Part shown: positions 51,008 to 63,770 of the stretch, in pieces
Position numbering within the stretch: position 1 is the stretch's first letter
Layout of the letters: every line of letters begins with the position of its first letter
NCBI GenBank assembly: GCA_030762175.1
Contig: JAUJEO010000019.1
Location: 3,726,001 to 3,790,000, forward strand
DNA: 64,000 nt
Source of the DNA: Metallyticus violacea
Taxonomy: Eukaryota; Arthropoda; Insecta; Mantodea; Metallyticidae
Direction of reading: 5' to 3'
Position numbers and translations under genes: made by a program
Notes under the pieces: generated by a model
Seen by the model: the letters and a program-made list of their open reading frames with translations, nothing else
The model's database searches: none
Told to the model about the DNA's origin: nothing

Positions 51008-52260
51008 TTACTCAGGCTACCAAACTAGTATAATGAAAGAGAACCAGTTATCTCAAATAAGAACGGAAAAAAGTGATTCAAACGACGTTTCCAAACTTCG
51101 AAAAAAATTTTTTTTCTTTTCGAGATTCTTTGCGCATAATATGCTTTACTGAGGCTATCAAACTAGTATAATGAAAGAGAACCAGTTATCTCAAATAAGA
51201 ACGGAAAAAAGTGATTTAAACGACGTTTCCAAACTTCGAAAAAAATTTTTTTTCTTTTCGAGATTCTTTGCGCATAATATGCTTTACTGAGGCTATCAAA
51301 CTAGTATAATGAAAGAGAACCAGTTATCTCAAATAAGAACGGAAAAAAGTGATTCAAACGACGTTTCCAAACTTCGAAAAAAATTTTTTTTCTTTTCGAG
51401 ATTCTTTGCGCAAATATGCTTTACTGAGGCTATCAAACTAGTATAATGAAAGAGAACCATTTATCTCAAATAAGAACGGAAAAAAGTGATTCAAACGACG
51501 TTTCCAAACTTCGAAATAAATTTTTTTTCTTTTCGAGATTCTTTGCGCATAATATGCTTTACTGAGGCTATCAAACTAGTATAATGAAAGAGAACCAGTT
51601 ATCTGAAATAAGAACGGAAAAAAGTGATTGAAACGACGTTTCCAAACTTCGAAAAAAATTTTTTTTCTTTTCGAGATTCTTTGCGCATAATATGCTTTAC
51701 TGAGGCTATCAAAGTAGTATAATGAAAGAGAACCAGTTATCTCAAATAAGAATGGAAAAAAAGTGATTCTAAGGAAGTTTCCAAACTTCGAAAAAAAATT
51801 TTTTTCATTTCGAGATTCTTTGCGCATAATATGCTTTTCTGAGGCTATCAAACTACTATAATGAAAGAGAACCAGTTATCTCAAATAAGAACGGAAAAAA
51901 GTGATTCAAACGACGTTTCCAAAATTCGAAAAAATTTTTTTTTCTTTTCGAGATTCTTTGCGCATAATATGCTTTACTGAGGCTATCAAAGTAGTATAAT
52001 GAAAGAGAACCAGTTATCTGAAATAAGAACGGAAAAAAAGTGATGCAAACGAAGTTTCCAAACTTCGAAAAAAAATTTTTTTCTTTTCGAGATTCTTTGC
52101 GCATAATATGCTCTTCTGAGGCTATCAAACTAGTATAATGAAAGAGAACCCAGTTATCTCAAATAAGAACGGAAAAAAAGTGATTCTAACGAAGTTTCCA
52201 AACTTCGAAAAAAATTTTTTTTCTTTTCGAGATTCTTTGCGCATAATATGCTTTTCTGAG
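51008..52260. repeat. Alpha-prime 9-mer HOR, copy 3 (1,253 bp)
   Basis: It carries GCGCAAATATGC at 51,408 and the same nine-monomer order as 40,915-42,167, at an offset of 10,093 bp. Confidence 0.86.
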
Positions 52261-53229
52261 TCTATCTAACTAGTATAATGAAAGAGAACCAGTTATCTCA
52301 AATAAGAACGGAAAAAAGTGATTCAAACGACGTTTCCAAACTTCGAAAAATTTTTTTTTTCTTTTCGAGATTTTTTGCGCATAATATGCTTTACTGAGGC
52401 TATCAAACTAGTATAATGAAAGAGAACCAGTTATCTCAAATAAGAACGGAAAAAAAGTGATTCTAACGAAGTTTCCAAACTTCGAAAAAAATTTTTCTTC
52501 TTTTCGAGATTTTTTGCGCATAATATGCTTCTCTGAGGCTATCAAACTAGTATAATGAAAGAGAACAAGTTATCTCAAACAAGAACGGAAAAAAAGTGAT
52601 TCTAACGAAGTTTCCAAACTTCGAAAAAAATTTTTTTTCTTTTCGAGATTCTTAGCGCATAATATGCTTTTCTGAGGCTATCAAACTGTATAATGAAAGA
52701 GAACTAGTTATCTCAAATAAGAACGGAAAAAAAGTGATTTAAACGAAGTTTCCAAACTTCGAAAAAAAATTTTCTTCTTTTCGAGATTCTTTGCGCATAA
52801 TATGCTTTTCTGAGGCTATCAAACTAGTATAATGAAAGAGAACCAGTTATCTCAAATAAGAACGGAAAAAAGTGATTCAAACGACGTGTCCAAACTTCGA
52901 AAAAATTTTTTTTTATCTTTTCGAGATTCTTTGCGCATAATATGCTTTTCTGAGGCTATCAAACTGTATAATGAAAGAGAACTAGTTATCTCAAATAAGA
53001 TCGGCAAAAAGTGATTCTAACGACGTTTCCAAACTTCGAAAAAAAATTTTTTTCTTTTCGAGATTCTTTGCGCATAATATGCTTTTCTGAGGCTATCAAA
53101 CTACTATAATGAAAGAGAACCAGTTATCTCAAATAAGAACGGAAAAAAGTGATTTAAACGACGTTTCCAAACTTCGAAAAAATTTTTTTTCTTTTCGAGA
53201 TTCTTTGCGCATAATATCCTTTACTCAGT
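52261..53229. repeat. Chimeric delta/gamma/alpha stretch
   Basis: It starts like delta (GATTTTTTGCG, TTCTTAGCGC near 52,650), then jumps to the TTTAAACG / AAAATTTTCTTC monomer and the TTTTTATCTTTTC monomer (52,832 onward) that normally close gamma. It ends with a divergent ATATCCTTTACTCAGTCTATC (near 53,216), a variant of the alpha marker. Confidence 0.7.
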
Positions 53230-55775
53230 CTATCAAACTAGTATAATGAAAGAGAACCAGTTATCTCAAATAAGAACGGAAAAAAGTGATTCAAACGACG
53301 TTTCCAAACTTCGAAAAAAAATTTTTTTCTTTTCGAGATTCTTTGCGCATAATATGCTCTTCTGAGGCTATCAAACTAGTATAATGAAAGAGAACCAGTT
53401 ATCTCAAATAAGAACGGAAAAAAAGTGATTCTGACGAAGTTTCCAAACTTCGAAAAAAATTTTTTTTCTTTTCGAGATTCTTTGCGCATAATATGCTTTA
53501 CTGAGGCTATCAAACTAGCAAAATGAAAGAGAACCAGTTATCTCAAATAAGAACCGAAAAAAAGTGATTCTAACGAAGTTTCCAAACTTCGAAAAAATTT
53601 TTTTTTCTTTTCGAGATTTTTTGCGCATAATATGCTTTTCTGAGGCTATCAAACCAGTATAATGAAAGAGAACCAGTTAGCTCAAATAAGAACGGAAAAA
53701 AAGTGATTCTAACGAAGTTTCCAAACTTCAAAAAAAATTTTTTTTCTTTTCGAGATTCTTTGCGCATAAAATGCTTCTCTGAGGTTATCAAACTAGTATA
53801 ATGAAAGAGAACCAGTTATCTCAAACAAGAACGGAAAAAAAGTGATTTAAACGAAGTTTCCAAACTTCGAAAAAAATTTTTCTTCTTTTCGAGATTCTTT
53901 GCGCATAATATGCTTTTCTGAGTCTATCAAACTAGTATAATGAAAGAGAACCAGTTATCTCAAATAAGAACGGAAAAAAGTGATTAAAACGACGTTTCCA
54001 AACTTCGAAAAATTTTTTTTTTCTTTTCGAGATTTTTTGCGCATAATATGCTTTACTGAGGCTATCAAAATAGTATAATGAAAGAGAACCAGTTATCTCA
54101 AATAAGAATGGAAAAAAAGTGATTCTAAGAAAGTTTCTAAGCTTCGAAAAAAATTTTTTTCATTTCGAGATTCTTTGCGCATAATATGCTTTACTGAGGC
54201 TATCAAACTAGCATAATGAAAGAGAACCAGTTATCTCAAATAAGAACGGAAAAAAGTGATTCTAACGAAGTTTCCAAACTTTGAAAAAAATTTTTTTTCT
54301 TTTCGAGATTCTTTGCGCATAATATGCTTTACTGAGGCTATCAAACTAGCATAATGAAAGAGAACCAGTTATCTCAAATAAGAACGGAATAAAAGTGATT
54401 CTAACGAAGTTTCCAAACTTCGAAAAAAATTTTTTTTCTTTTCGAGATTCTTTGCGCATAATATGCTTTTCTGAGGCTATCAAACCAGTATAATGAAAGA
54501 GAACCAGTTAGCTCAAATAAGAACGGAAAAAAAGTGATTCTAACGAAGTTTCCAAACTTCGAAAAAAATTTTTTTTCTTTTCGAGATTCTTTGCGCATAA
54601 AATGCTTCTCTGAGGCTATCAAACTAGTATAATGAAAGAGAACAAGTTATCTCAAACAAGAAAGGAAAAAAAGTGATTCTAACGAAGTTTCCAAACTTCG
54701 AAAAAAATTTTTTTTCTTTTCGAGATTCTTTGCGCATAATATGCTTTTCTGAGGCTATCAAACTGTATAATGAAAGAGAACTAGTTATCTCAAATAAGAA
54801 CGGAAAAAAGTGATTCTAACGACGTTTCCAAACTTCGAAAAAAATTTTTCTTCTTTTCGAGATTCTTTGCGCATAATATGGTTCTCTGAAGCTATCAATC
54901 TAGTATAATGAAACAGAACAAGTTATCTCAAACAAGAACGGAAAAAAAGTGATTCTAACGAAGTTTCCAAACTTCGAAAAAATTTTTTTTTCTTTTCGAG
55001 ATTCTTTGCGCATAATATGCTTTTCTGAGGCTATCAAACTGTATAATGAAAGAGAACTAGTTATCTCAAATAAGAACAGAAAAAAGTGATTCTAACGACG
55101 TTTCCAAACTTCGAAAAAAAATTTTTTTCTTTTCGAGATTCTTTGCGCATAATATGCTTTTCTGAGGCTATCAAACTACTATAATGAAAGAGAACCAGTT
55201 ATCTCAAATAAGAACGGAAAAAAAGTGATTCTAACGAAGTTTCCAAACTTCGAAATACATTTTTTTTCTTTTCGAGATTCTTTGCGCATAATATGCTTTT
55301 CTGAGGCTATCAAACTAGTATAATGAAAGAGAACCAGTTATCTCAAATAAGAAAGGAAAAAAAGTGATTCTAACGAAGTTTCCAAACTTCGAAAAAAATT
55401 TTTTTCTTTTCGAGATTCTTTGCGCATAATATGCTTTTCTGAGGCTATCAAACTAGTATAATGAAAGAGAACCAGTTATCTCAAATAAGAATGGAAAAAA
55501 AGTGATTCTAAGAAAGTTTCTAAGCTTCGAAAAAAATTTTTTTTCATTTCGAGATTCTTTGCGCATAATATGCTTTACTGAGGCTATCAAAGTAGCATAA
55601 TGAAAGAGAACCAGTTATCTCAAATAAGAACGGAAAAAAAGTGATTCTAACGAAGTTTCCAAACTTCGAAAAAAATTTTTTTTCTTTTCGAGATTCTTTG
55701 CGCATAATATGCTTTACTGAGGCTATCAAACTAGCATAATGAAAGAGAACCAGTGATCTCAAATAAGAACGGAAA
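53230..55775. repeat. Epsilon module, copy 1
   Basis: This module occurs only in the right part of the window. Markers are CTAGCAAAATG (near 53,517), GAGGTTATC (near 53,782), CAAAATAGTATAATG (near 54,067), AACTTTGAAAA (near 54,288), ATATGGTTCTCTG (near 54,877) and CAGTGATCTC (near 55,751). It is repeated 6,369-6,371 bp to the right up to about 54,622, and 6,787 bp to the right thereafter. Confidence 0.8.
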
Positions 55776-55850
55776 AAAGTGATTTAAACGACGTTTCCAA
55801 ACTTCGAAAAATTTTTTTTTCTTTTCGAGATTCTTTGCGCATAATATGCT

Positions 55851-57103
55851 TTACTCAGGCTATCAAACTAGTATAATGAAAGAGAACCAGTTATCTCAAA
55901 TAAGAACGGAAAAAAGTGATTCAAACGACGTTTCCAAACTTCGAAAAAAAATTTTTTTCTTTTCGAGATTCTTTGCGCATAATATGCTTTACTGAGGCTA
56001 TCAAACTAGTATATTGAAAGAGAACCAGTTATCTCAAATAAGAACGGAAAAAAGTGATTTAAACGACGTTTCCAAACTTCGAAAAAAATTTTTTTTCTTT
56101 TCGAGATTCTTTGCGCATAATATGCTTTACTGAGGCTATCAAACTAGTATAATGAAAGAGAACCAGTTATCTCAAATAAGAACGGAAAAAAGTGATTCAA
56201 ACGACGTTTCCAAACTTCGAAAAAAATTTTTTTTCTTTTCGAGATTCTTTGCGCAAATATGCTTTACTGAGGCTATCAAACTAGTATAATGAAAGAGAAC
56301 CATTTATCTCAAATAAGAACGGAAAAAAGTGATTCAAACGACGTTTCCAAACTTCGAAATAAATTTTTTTTCTTTTCGAGATTCTTTGCGCATAATATGC
56401 TTTACTGAGGCTATCAAACTAGTATAATGAAAGAGAACCAGTTATCTGAAATAAGAACGGAAAAAAGTGATTGAAACGACGTTTCCAAACTTCGAAAAAA
56501 ATTTTTTTTCTTTTCGAGATTCTTTGCGCATAATATGCTTTACTGAGGCTATCAAACTAGTATAATGAAAGAGAACCAGTTATCTCAAATAAGAATGGAA
56601 AAAAAGTGATTCTAAGGAAGTTTCCAAACTTCGAAAAAAAATTTTTTTCATTTCGAGATTCTTTGCGCATAATATGCTTTTCTGAGGCTATCAAACTACT
56701 ATAATGAAAGAGAACCAGTTATCTCAAATAAGAACGGAAAAAAGTGATTCAAACGACGTTTCCAAAATTCGAAAAAAATTTTTATTCTTTTCGAGATTCT
56801 TTGCGCATAATATGCTTTACTGAGGCTATCAAAGTAGTATAATGAAAGAGAACCAGTTATCTGAAATAAGAACGGAAAAAAAGTGATTCAAACGAAGTTT
56901 CCAAACTTCGAAAAAAAATTTTTTTCTTTTCGAGATTCTTTGCGCATAATATGCTCTTCTGAGGCTATCAAACTAGTATAATGAAAGAGAACCCAGTTAT
57001 CTCAAATAAGAACGGAAAAAAAGTGATTCTAACGAAGTTTCCAAACTTCGAAAAAAATTTTTTTTCTTTTCGAGATTCTTTGCGCATAATATGCTTTTCT
57101 GAG
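55851..57103. repeat. Alpha-prime 9-mer HOR, copy 4 (1,253 bp)
   Basis: Its length equals copies 2 and 3 and it carries GCGCAAATATGC at 56,251. It has diverged more: the marker reads CTCAGGCTATC instead of CTCAGGCTACC, one monomer has TATATTGAAAG (near 56,012), the sixth has CTAGT for GTAGT, and GATTCAAACG replaces GATGCAAACG. Confidence 0.82.
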
Positions 57104-59599
57104 TCTATCTAACTAGTATAATGAAAGAGAACCAGTTATCTCAAATAAGAACGGAAAAAAGTGATTCAAACGACGTTTCCAAACTTCGAAAAATTTTTTT
57201 TTTCTTTTCGAGATTTTTTGCGCATAATATGCTTTACTGAGGCTATCAAACTAGTATAATGAAAGAGAACCAGTTATCTCAAATAAGAACGGAAAAACGT
57301 GATTCAAACGACGTTTCCAAACTTCGAAAAAAATTTTTTTTCTTTTCGAGATTCTTTGCGCATAATATGCTTTACTGAGGCTATCAAACTACTATAATGA
57401 AAGAGAACCAGTTTTCTCAAATAAGAACGGAAAAAAGTGATTTAAACGACGTTTCCAAACTTCGAAAAAATTTTTTTTCTTTTCGAGATTCTTTGCGCAT
57501 AATATGCTTTACTGAGGCTATCAAACTAGTATAATGAAAGAGAACCAGTTATCTGAAATAAGAACGGAAAAAAGTGATTGAAACGACGTTTCCAAACTTC
57601 GAAAAAAATTTTTTTTCTTTTCGAGATTCTTTGCGCATAATATGCTTTACTAAGGCTATCAAACTAGTATAATGAAAGAAAACTAGTTATCTCAAACAAG
57701 AACGGAAAAAAAGTGATTTTAAAGAAGTTTACAAACATCGAAAAAAAATTTTCTTCTTTTCGAGATTTTTTGCGCATAATATGCTTTTCTGGGGCTATCA
57801 AACTAGTATAATGAAAGAGAACCAGTTATCTCAAATAAGAACGGAAAAATAGTGATTCTAACGAAGTTTCCAAACTTCGAAAAAAAATTTTTTTCTTTTC
57901 GAGATTCTTTGCGCATAATATGCTTTACTGAGGCTATCAAAGTAGTATAATGAAAGAGAACCAGTTATATCAAATAAGAACATAAAAAAAAGTGATTCTA
58001 ACGAAGTTTCCAAACTTAGAAAAAAATTTTTTTTCTTTTCGAGATTCTTTGCGCATAATATGCTTTACTGATGCTATCAAACTAGTATAATGAAAGAGAA
58101 CCAGTTATCTCAAATTAGAACGGAAAAAAAGTGATTCTCAGGAAGTTTCCAAACTTCGAAAAAAATTTTTTTTTATTTCGAAATTCTTTGCGCATAATAT
58201 GCTTTTCTGAGGCTATCAAACTAGTATAATGAAAGAGAACCAGTTATCTCAAATAAGAACGAAAAAAAAGTGATTCTAAAGAAGTTTCCTAACTTCAAAA
58301 AAAAAATTTTTTTCTTTTTGAGATTCTTTGCGCTTAATATGCTTTTCTGAGGCTATCAAACTAGTATAATGAAAGAGAACCAGTTATCTCAAATAAGAAT
58401 GGAAAAAAAGTGATTCTAAGGAAGTTTCCAAACTTCGAAAAAAAATTTTTTTCATTTCGAAATTCTTTGCGCATAATATGCTTTAATGAGGCTATCAAAC
58501 TAGTATAATGAAAGAGAACCAGTTATCTCAAATAAGAACGGAAAAAAAGTGATTCTAACGAAGTTTCCAAACTTCGAAAAAATTTTTTTTTCTTTTCGAG
58601 ATACTTTGCGCATAATATGCTTTTCTGAGGCTATCAAACCAGTATAATGAAAGAGAACCAGTTAGCTCAAATATGAACGGAAAAAAAGTGATTCTAACGA
58701 AGTTTCCAAACTTCAAAAAAAATTTTTTTTCTTTTCGAGATTCTTTGCGCATAAAATGCTTCTCTGAGGCTATCAAACTAGTATAATGAAAGAGAACCAG
58801 TTATCTCAAACAAGAACGGAAAAAAAGTGATTTAAACGAAGTTTCCAAACTTCGAAAAAAATTTTTCTTCTTTTCGAGATTCTTTGCGCATAATATGCTT
58901 TTCTGAGGCTATCAAACTAGTATAATGAAAGAGAACCAGTTATCTCAAATAAGAACGGAAAAAAGTGATTCAAACGACGTTTCCAAACTTCGAAAAAAAT
59001 TTTTTTTATCTTTTCGAGATTCTTTGCGCATAATATGCTTTTCTGAGGCTATCAAACTGTATAATGAAAGAGAACTAGTTATCTCAAATAAGATCGGAAA
59101 AAAGTGATTCTAACGACGTTTCCAAACTTCGAAAAAAAATTTTTTTCTTTTCGAGATTCTTTGCGCATAATATGCTTTTCTGAGGCTATCAAACTACTAT
59201 AATGAAAGAGAACCAGTTATCTCAAATAAGAACGGAAAAAAGTGATTTAAACGACGTTTCCAAACTTCGAAAAAATTTTTTTTCTTTTCGAGATTCTTTG
59301 CGCATAATATGCTTTACTGAGGCTATCAAACTAGTATAATGAAAGAGAACCAGTTATCTCAAATAAGAACGGAAAAAAGTGATTTAAACGACGTTTCCAA
59401 ACTTCGAAAAAAATTTTTTTTCTTTTCGAGATTCTTTGCGCATAATATGCTTTACTGAGGCTATCAAACTAGTATAATGAAAGAGAACCAGTTATCTCAA
59501 ATAAGAACGGAAAAAAGTGATTCAAACGACGTTTCCAAACTTCGAAAAAAATTTTTTTTCTTTTCGAGATTCTTTGCGCATAATATGCTTTACTGAGGC
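57104..59599. repeat. Shuffled delta/gamma/alpha monomers
   Basis: Short blocks from several modules are joined: the GAAAAACGTG and CCAGTTTTCTC monomers of delta (57,290-57,430), a TCTGAAAT/GATTGAAACG monomer, the ACATCG and GGGGCTATC pair of gamma (57,735-57,800), the ATGCTATC/TTCTCAGG and GCGCTTAATATGC monomers (58,070-58,340), then the alpha-preceding monomer with GACGTTTCC instead of GACGTGTCC (near 58,980). Confidence 0.7.
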
Positions 59600-62562
59600 T
59601 ATCAAACTAGTATAATGAAAGAGAACCAGTTATCTCAAATAAGAACGGAAAAAAGTGATTCAAACGACGTTTCGAAACTTCGAAAAAAAATTTTTTTCTT
59701 TTCGAGATTCTTTGCGCATAATATGCTCTTCTGAGGCTATCAAACTAGTATAATGAAAGAGAACCAGTTATCTCAAATAAGAACGGAAAAAAAGTGATTC
59801 TAACGAAGTTTCCAAACTTCGAAAAAAATTTTTTTTCTTTTCGAGATTCTTTGCGCATAATATGCTTTACTGAGGCTATCAAACTAGCAAAATGAAAGAG
59901 AACCAGTTATCTCAAATAAGAACCGAAAAAAAGTGATTCTAACGAAGTTTCCAAACTTCGAAAAAAATTTTTTTTCTTTTCGAGATTCTTTGCGCATAAT
60001 ATGCTTTTCTGAGGCTATCAAACCAGTATAATGAAAGAGAACCAGTTAGCTCAAATAAGAACGGAAAAAAAGTGATTCTAACGAAGTTTCCAAACTTCAA
60101 AAAAAATTTTTTTTCTTTTCGAGATTCTTTGCGCATAAAATGCTTCTCTGAGGTTATCAAACTAGTATAATGAAAGAGAACCAGTTATCTCAAACAAGAA
60201 CGGAAAAAAAGTGATTTAAACGAAGTTTCCAAACTTCGAAAAAAATTTTTCTTCTTTTCGAGATTCTTTGCGCATAATATGCTTTTCTGAGGCTATCAAA
60301 CTAGTATAATGAAAGAGAACCAGTTATCTCAAATAAGAACGGAAAAAAGTGATTCAAACGACGTTTCCAAACTTCGAAAAATTTTTTTTTTCTTTTCGAG
60401 ATTTTTTGCGCATAATATGCTTTAATGAGGCTATCAAAATAGTATAATGAAAGAGAACCAGTTATCTCAAATAAGAATGGAAAAAAAGTGATTCTAAGAA
60501 AGTTTCTAAGCTTCGAAAAAAAATTTTTTTCATTTCGAGATTCTTTGCGCATAATATGCTTTACTGAGGCTATCAAACTAGCATAATGAAAGAGAACCAG
60601 TTATCTCAAATAAGAACGGAAAAAAAGTGATTCTAACGAAGTTTCCAAACTTTGAAAAAAATTTTTTTTCTTTTCGAGATTCTTTGCGCATAATATGCTT
60701 TACTGAGGCTATCAAACTAGCATAATGAAAGAGAACCAGTTATCTCAAATAAGAACGGAATAAAAGTGATTCTAACGAAGTTTCCAAACTTCGAAAAAAA
60801 TTTTTTTTCTTTTCGAGATTCTTTGCGCATAATATGCTTTTCTGAGGCTATCAAACCAGTATAATGAAAGAGAACCAGTTAGCTCAAATAAGAACGGAAA
60901 AAAAGTGATTCTAACGAAGTTTCCAAACTTCGAAAAAAATTTTTTTTCTTTTCGAGATTCTTTGCGCATAAAATGCTTCTCTGAGGCTATCAAACTAGTA
61001 TAATGAAAGAGAACCAGTTATCTCAAACAAGCACGGAAAAAAAGTGATTTAAACGAAGTTTCCAAACTTCGAAAAAAATTTTTCTTCTTTTCGAGATTCT
61101 TTGCGCATAATATGCTTTTCTGAGTCTATCAAACTAGTATAATGAAAGAGAACCAGTTATCTCAAATAAGAACGGAAAAAAGTGATTCAAACGACGTTTC
61201 CAAACTTCGAAAAATTTTTTTTTTCTTTTCGAGATTTTTTGCGCATAATATGCTTTACTGAGGCTATCAAACTAGTATAATGAAAGAAAACCAGTTATCT
61301 CAAATAAGAACGGAAAAAAAGTGATTCTAACGAAGTTTCCAAACTTCGAAAAAAATTTTTCTTCTTTTCGAGATTCTTTGCGCATAATATGCTTCTCTGA
61401 GGCTATCAAACTAGTATAATGAAAGAGAACAAGTTATCTCAAACAAGAAAGGAAAAAAAGTGATTCTAACGAAGTTTCCAAACTTCGAAAACAATTTTTT
61501 TTCTTTTCGAGATTCTTTGCGCATAATATGCTTTTCTGAGGCTATCAAACTGTATAATGAAAGAGAACTAGTTATCTCAAATAAGAACGGAAAAAAGTGA
61601 TTCTAACGACGTTTCCAAACTTCGAAAGAAATTTTTCTTCTTTTCGAGATTCTTTGCGCATAATATGGTTCTCTGAAGCTATCAAACTAGTATAATGAAA
61701 CAGAACAAGCTATCTCAAACAAGAACGGAAAAAAAGTGATTCTAACGAAGTTTCCAAACTTCGAAAAAATTTTTTTTTCTTTTCGAGATTCTTTGCGCAT
61801 AATATGCTTTTCTGAGGCTATCAAACTGTATAATGAAAGAGAACTAGTTATCTCAAATAAGAACAGAAAAAAGTGATTCTAACGACGTTTCCAAACTTCG
61901 AAAAAAAATTTTTTTCTTTTCGAGATTCTTTGCGCATAATATGCTTTTCTGAGGCTATCAAACTACTATAATGAAAGAGAACCAGTTATCTCAAATAAGA
62001 ACGGAAAAAAAGTGATTCTAACGAAGTTTCCAAACTTCGAAATACATTTTTTTTCTTTTCGAGATTCTTTGCGCATAATATGCTTTTCTGAGGCTATCAA
62101 ACTAGTATAATGAAAGAGAACCAGTTATCTCAAATAAGAAAGGAAAAAAAGTGATTCTAACGAAGTTTCCAAACTTCGAAAAAAATTTTTTTCTTTTCGA
62201 GATTCTTTGCGCATAATATGCTTTTCTGAGGCTATCAAACTAGTATAATGAAAGAGAACCAGTTATCTCAAATAAGAATGGAAAAAAAGTGATTCTAAGA
62301 AAGTTTCTAAGCTTCGAAAAAAATTTTTTTTCATTTCGAGATTCTTTGCGCATAATATGCTTTACTGAGGCTATCAAAGTAGCATAATGAAAGAGAACCA
62401 GTTATCTTAAATAAGAACGGAAAAAAAGTGATTCTAACGAAGTTTCCAAACTTCGAAATAAATTTTTTTTCTTTTCGAGATTCTTTGCGCATAATATGCT
62501 TTACTGAGGCTATCAAACTAGCATAATGAAAGAGAACCAGTGATCTCAAATAAGAACGGAAA
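59600..62562. repeat. Epsilon module, copy 2 (three monomers longer)
   Basis: It repeats epsilon copy 1 at 6,369 bp offset (53,570 to 59,939; 53,355 to 59,724). After about 61,000 the offset becomes 6,787 bp because three monomers (about 61,000-61,415) are present here and absent from copy 1. It ends in the CAGTGATCTC monomer near 62,538. Confidence 0.8.
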
Positions 62563-63770
62563 AAAAGTGATTCTAACGAAGTTTCCAAACTTCGAAAAAA
62601 ATTTTTTTTCTTTTCGAGATTCTTTGCGCATAATATGCTTTTCTGAGGCTATCAAACCAGTATAATGAAAGACAACCAGTTAGCTCAAATAAGAACGGAA
62701 AAAAAGTGATTCTAACGAAGTTTCCAAACTTCGAAAAAAAATTTTTTTCTTTTCGAGATTCTTTGCGCATAAAATGCTTCTCTGAGGCTATCAAACTAGT
62801 ATAATGAAAGAGAACCAGTTATCTCAAACAAGAACGGAAAAAAAGTGATTTAAACGAAGTTTCCAAACTTCGAAAAAAATTTTTCTTCTTTTCGAGATTC
62901 TTTGCGCATAATATGCTTTTCTGAGTCTATCAAACTAGTATAATGAAAGAGAACCAGTTATCTCAAATAAGAACGGAAAAAAGTGATTCAAACGACGTTT
63001 CCAAACTTCGAAAAATTTTTTTTTTCTTTTCGAGATTTTTTGCGCATAATATGCTTTACTGAGGCTATCAAACTAGTATAATGAAAGAGAACCAGTTATC
63101 TCAAATAAGAACGGAAAAAAGTGATTCTAACGAAGTTTCCAAACTTCGAAAAAAATTTTTCTTCTTTTCGAGATTCTTTGCGCATAATATGCTTCTCTGA
63201 GGCTATCAAACTAGTATAATGAAAGAGAACAAGTTATCTCAAACAAGAAAGGAAAAAAAGTGATTCTAACGAAGTTTCGAAACTTCGAAAAAAATTTTTT
63301 TTCTTTTCGAGATTCTTTGCGCATAATATGCTTTTCTGAGGCTATCAAACTGTATAATGAAAGAGAACTAGTTATCTCAAATAAGAACGGAAAAAAGTAA
63401 TTCTAACGACGTTTCCAAACTTCGAAAAAAATTTTTCTTCTTTTCGAGATTCTTTGCGCATAATATGGTTCTCTGAGGCTATCAAACTAGTATAATGAAA
63501 CAGAACAAGTTATCTCAAACAAGAACGGAAAAAAAGTGATTCTAACGAAGTTTCCAAACTTCGAAAAAAATTTTTTTTCTTTTCGAGATTCTTTGCGCAT
63601 AATATGCTTTTCTGAGGCTATCAAACTGTATAATGAAAGAGAACTAGTTATCTCAAATAAGAACAGAAAAAAGTGATTCTAACGACGTTTCCAAACTTCG
63701 AAAAAAAATTTTTTTCTTTTCGAGATTCTTTGCGCATAATATGCTTTTCTGAGGCTATCAAACTACTATA
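60772..63770. repeat. 13-mer tandem HOR, ~1,800-bp period
   Basis: The CCAGT/ATAAAATGC monomer pair recurs at 60,772 and 62,573 (1,801 bp) and ATATGGTTCTCTG recurs at 61,664 and 63,464 (1,800 bp). One full unit and about nine monomers of a second are present. The second departs from the first near 63,780, where CCAGTTTTCTC replaces CCAGTTATCTC. Confidence 0.8.

Noticed and set aside
1401..62794. Many open frames of 60-93 codons on both strands, some giving nearly identical lysine- and phenylalanine-rich peptides
   Set aside because: The period of 138 bp is 46 codons, so a frame open in one monomer recurs in the next until a 139-bp monomer or a stop breaks it. The frames overlap on both strands, end at arbitrary monomer variants and never exceed about two monomers. 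They are by-products of the repeat.
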